Source: Acanthaster planci (lineage: Eukaryota > Echinodermata > Asteroidea > Valvatida > Acanthasteridae). Taken from it: a stretch of 60,000 bases of DNA. How positions within the stretch are numbered: position 1 is the stretch's first letter; the number at the start of each line of letters is the position of its first letter. Made by a program: the position numbers and the translations under genes. The notes beneath the pieces were generated by a model. That model saw only the letters and a list, made by a program, of their open reading frames with translations. It was not told where the DNA came from and searched no databases. The DNA is taken from NCBI RefSeq assembly GCF_001949145.1, contig NW_019091455.1, positions 611,017 to 671,016 of the forward strand, in the 5' to 3' direction. Positions 58,111 through 60,000 of the stretch are shown in pieces.

Positions 58111-60000
58111 TTTCTCAAGGGGGTCTTATCCAAGCACAAACCGAGGAAAACCGCGGTAGATGCGTACTGCTGGAGGATCCCCTCAAAACGGCGCACTTGA
58201 AGATTTGACTGAGAGGATTCGTTTTTATGTCATGCTGAAATGGCAGAGGTAAAAATGGCATTGAGTAACTGCAGCATTGTGGAATTTTAAAAAAAGAATT
58301 TAATCTCGGTTGTATAACGCTTTGTTTTTAACAGTCATAAAGACGAAACTGGAAAACATATGACGATCAGGTGTTGTTTGGCCCATATCCATAAAGTTCA
58401 CTCTCGGTATCAGTGCTAGGATCAACAAACGAAGCTGATCAATAAAAAGAGCACTGTACATTTTGTTGGCTTTCATTTTTTTCTTTCACTTTTCTTCCAA
58501 TACAAATAACAATGACCATTTTCTTTCTTTTCAGTATAAGAAAAATGCCAAATCAGGGCCCTTTCATAAATGATTCACGGGGGAGAGAAAGTTCCTAATA
58601 TGATCGTTTACATTGACTGTTTTCCCCCTTGCTTTCTCTCCGGGGAATGTTCTTTTACAAAACCTGTTTGTGGTGAATCGCCCGGGGAGTAAACGCTCCT
58701 CCGGCCAATCCGATCACACTATCGGGTTCCTACCCGTTTTTGTTCCCCCACCGCTAGACAAGAACGTTGCGAGTCAGGGACAACACCTCGCTCGGTTGTT
58801 GTTGTGTTGCCTCTGTGTGCCTCTTACTTGGCATCACCATTAAACTGCTCTTTCTCTTTTACTCCGGACTGTCCGGCACATCCCAACCCTACCCTGTCGC
58901 GCAAACATAACAGGGTATAACCAAACTGCCTGCTGCCCTGTTGTTCCCTACACTACAGCCCCAACAATAAATGTCCGAGCAACCTCAGTTCTCATCTTAC
59001 TAGCATCTTTCATTGTGAGCCGGCCAGTGAACTCGACCGACATTATCCTCTGCAACACTATTATGAAGTTCCCTTCTACGGCTAAATGCCAATAATAGTG
59101 AATCTATTTTCGGCCTATCATTCGGGAGACGGTTCGACGATGCTCACCAGTCCAAGGTGACTGAACTCGACATGGAAGTAAAATGACCTCTCGCGCATGG
59201 GGAGACCATGCCCGCCCGCCTGCAGTTGTGGGGAGGACATGGCCCCATTCTGCACACACACAAAAAAATCGACCACTGTTGGCACCGTTTAGTGGTGGTC
59301 GCCATGTTGAGCACCGCAGCTCAACCTCGTGCCCTGTAGTTAGGTTCGATTGTACGCTGGCCGTCTTTCTCGATGTACATGTACATGTACAGTATGTACA
59401 AGAGCGTACTCCGCTCCATGTGCTCAGTGAAGATTGGGAAAGAGGTGACCGTGAGTCGACTCTACAATGGCTGCTTGGAAACAACATGGGCACGGCCATC
59501 ACTGCTGCTCGTCACTGGCTGGAAACCAGGGCGGGCTTCAGTCTTGATTTAGCACTCACTACGCCAAACATGGAGCTAACATTACCGACAGTCGATATCC
59601 ATAGTTGAAATCATTCTTTGGTTTAAAAAGAATCAATGGCGTTGGATGCCGTTGCTTCGAATTTGAATCTGTGTCATAAAAACCTGTCTGAAAACGAAAC
59701 CTATACTTGGTGACACCAATTGACTTTTGGTGGTTGATTCAATAGTGAAAGTGATTCCAAATGACAAAATATCATGACTCTCGATCTGAGAGATAGCTTT
59801 CAGAGTTAAGAAACATTCAAATATCAAATATACAGACGGCGATCCAGGAGATAGAACATACCCCAACGTAAATTTTAGTTGGCATTAATACAAATAAATA
59901 AAATTGGAATAAGTGGGAATTCAAAATGATACATCTGCATGTAGGCCTACGTTCACAAGCAGGCTTTTAACATCGAACCCAGATCTTCAAAGAGCTTTAA
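58111..60000. other. Non-coding stretch; AATAAA and a palindromic microrepeat
   Basis: An AATAAA signal at 58966-58971 follows a weak TATA-like GGTATAACC near 58914, an LTR-like order without defined ends. The 20-mer GATGTACATGTACATGTACA recurs at 59372-59391. The 132- and 141-codon frames on opposite strands at 59.1-59.6 kb shadow each other and show no domain. Confidence 0.5.

Noticed and set aside
1-60000. CRISPR arrays, bacterial operons or phage-like gene sets
   Set aside because: The DNA has animal character (single intronless FoxC, MITEs, long non-coding stretches). No spacer-repeat arrays or tightly packed frames are present.

Overview
This is a window of animal nuclear DNA. One protein-coding gene can be recognised with confidence: an intronless forkhead transcription factor gene of the FoxC class at 26493-28052 on the plus strand. 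Its forkhead domain, an engrailed-homology-1-like motif (YTVDNIMT) and a C-terminus ending YDCSKY all match the FoxC layout. The protein lacks the long alanine and histidine runs I remember from vertebrate FOXC1. The background carries foldback and miniature inverted-repeat transposons plus a SINE-like piece whose ends resemble, from memory, repeats common in invertebrate deuterostomes. I therefore favour an invertebrate deuterostome, probably an echinoderm and possibly a sea star. The class-level guess is weak.

Layout. 1-25 kb: non-coding DNA with a dense set of small transposon relics. These are a 473-bp inverted-repeat element at 954-1426, a foldback at 2852-3093, a half-element at 3290-3359, a MITE at 3392-3510, a hAT-like MITE with an 8-bp target duplication at 7316-7504, a SINE-like fragment near 18.2 kb, and a near-palindromic element at 21519-21686. 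There is also a cluster of C/G homopolymers at 13.6-16.9 kb and two GC-rich islands. 25.2-26.5 kb: the probable FoxC promoter-proximal region, with three forkhead core sites inside 26 bp, a perfect CArG box and an inverted CCAAT box. 26.5-28.05 kb: FoxC. 28.05-29.1 kb: probable 3' UTR. 29-60 kb: no gene seen, but a series of short GC-rich islands set in AT-rich DNA and carrying homeodomain, E2F, CCAAT, E-box, YY1 and forkhead-like words. A second copy of the 473-bp element lies inverted at 46450-46910, with another MITE at 44115-44304 and a hAT-like element at 57280-57476.

Interpretation. FoxC genes act in mesoderm patterning in bilaterians and often sit in large gene-poor regulatory neighbourhoods. 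This window fits that picture. No second Fox gene (FoxF, FoxL1 or FoxQ1, the usual cluster partners) appears within about 26 kb upstream or 32 kb downstream. Most islands lie on the 3' side. A 9-bp word resembling the CTCF core (GAGGGCGCT) occurs six times exactly and twice in variant form, far more than base composition predicts.

I found no convincing new multi-gene system. The best leads are the forkhead-site cluster upstream of FoxC, the repeated CTCF-like word, the series of downstream islands, and the young inverted pair of transposons that brackets FoxC at a distance of 45 kb. Apart from FoxC, all open reading frames longer than 60 codons look like chance.
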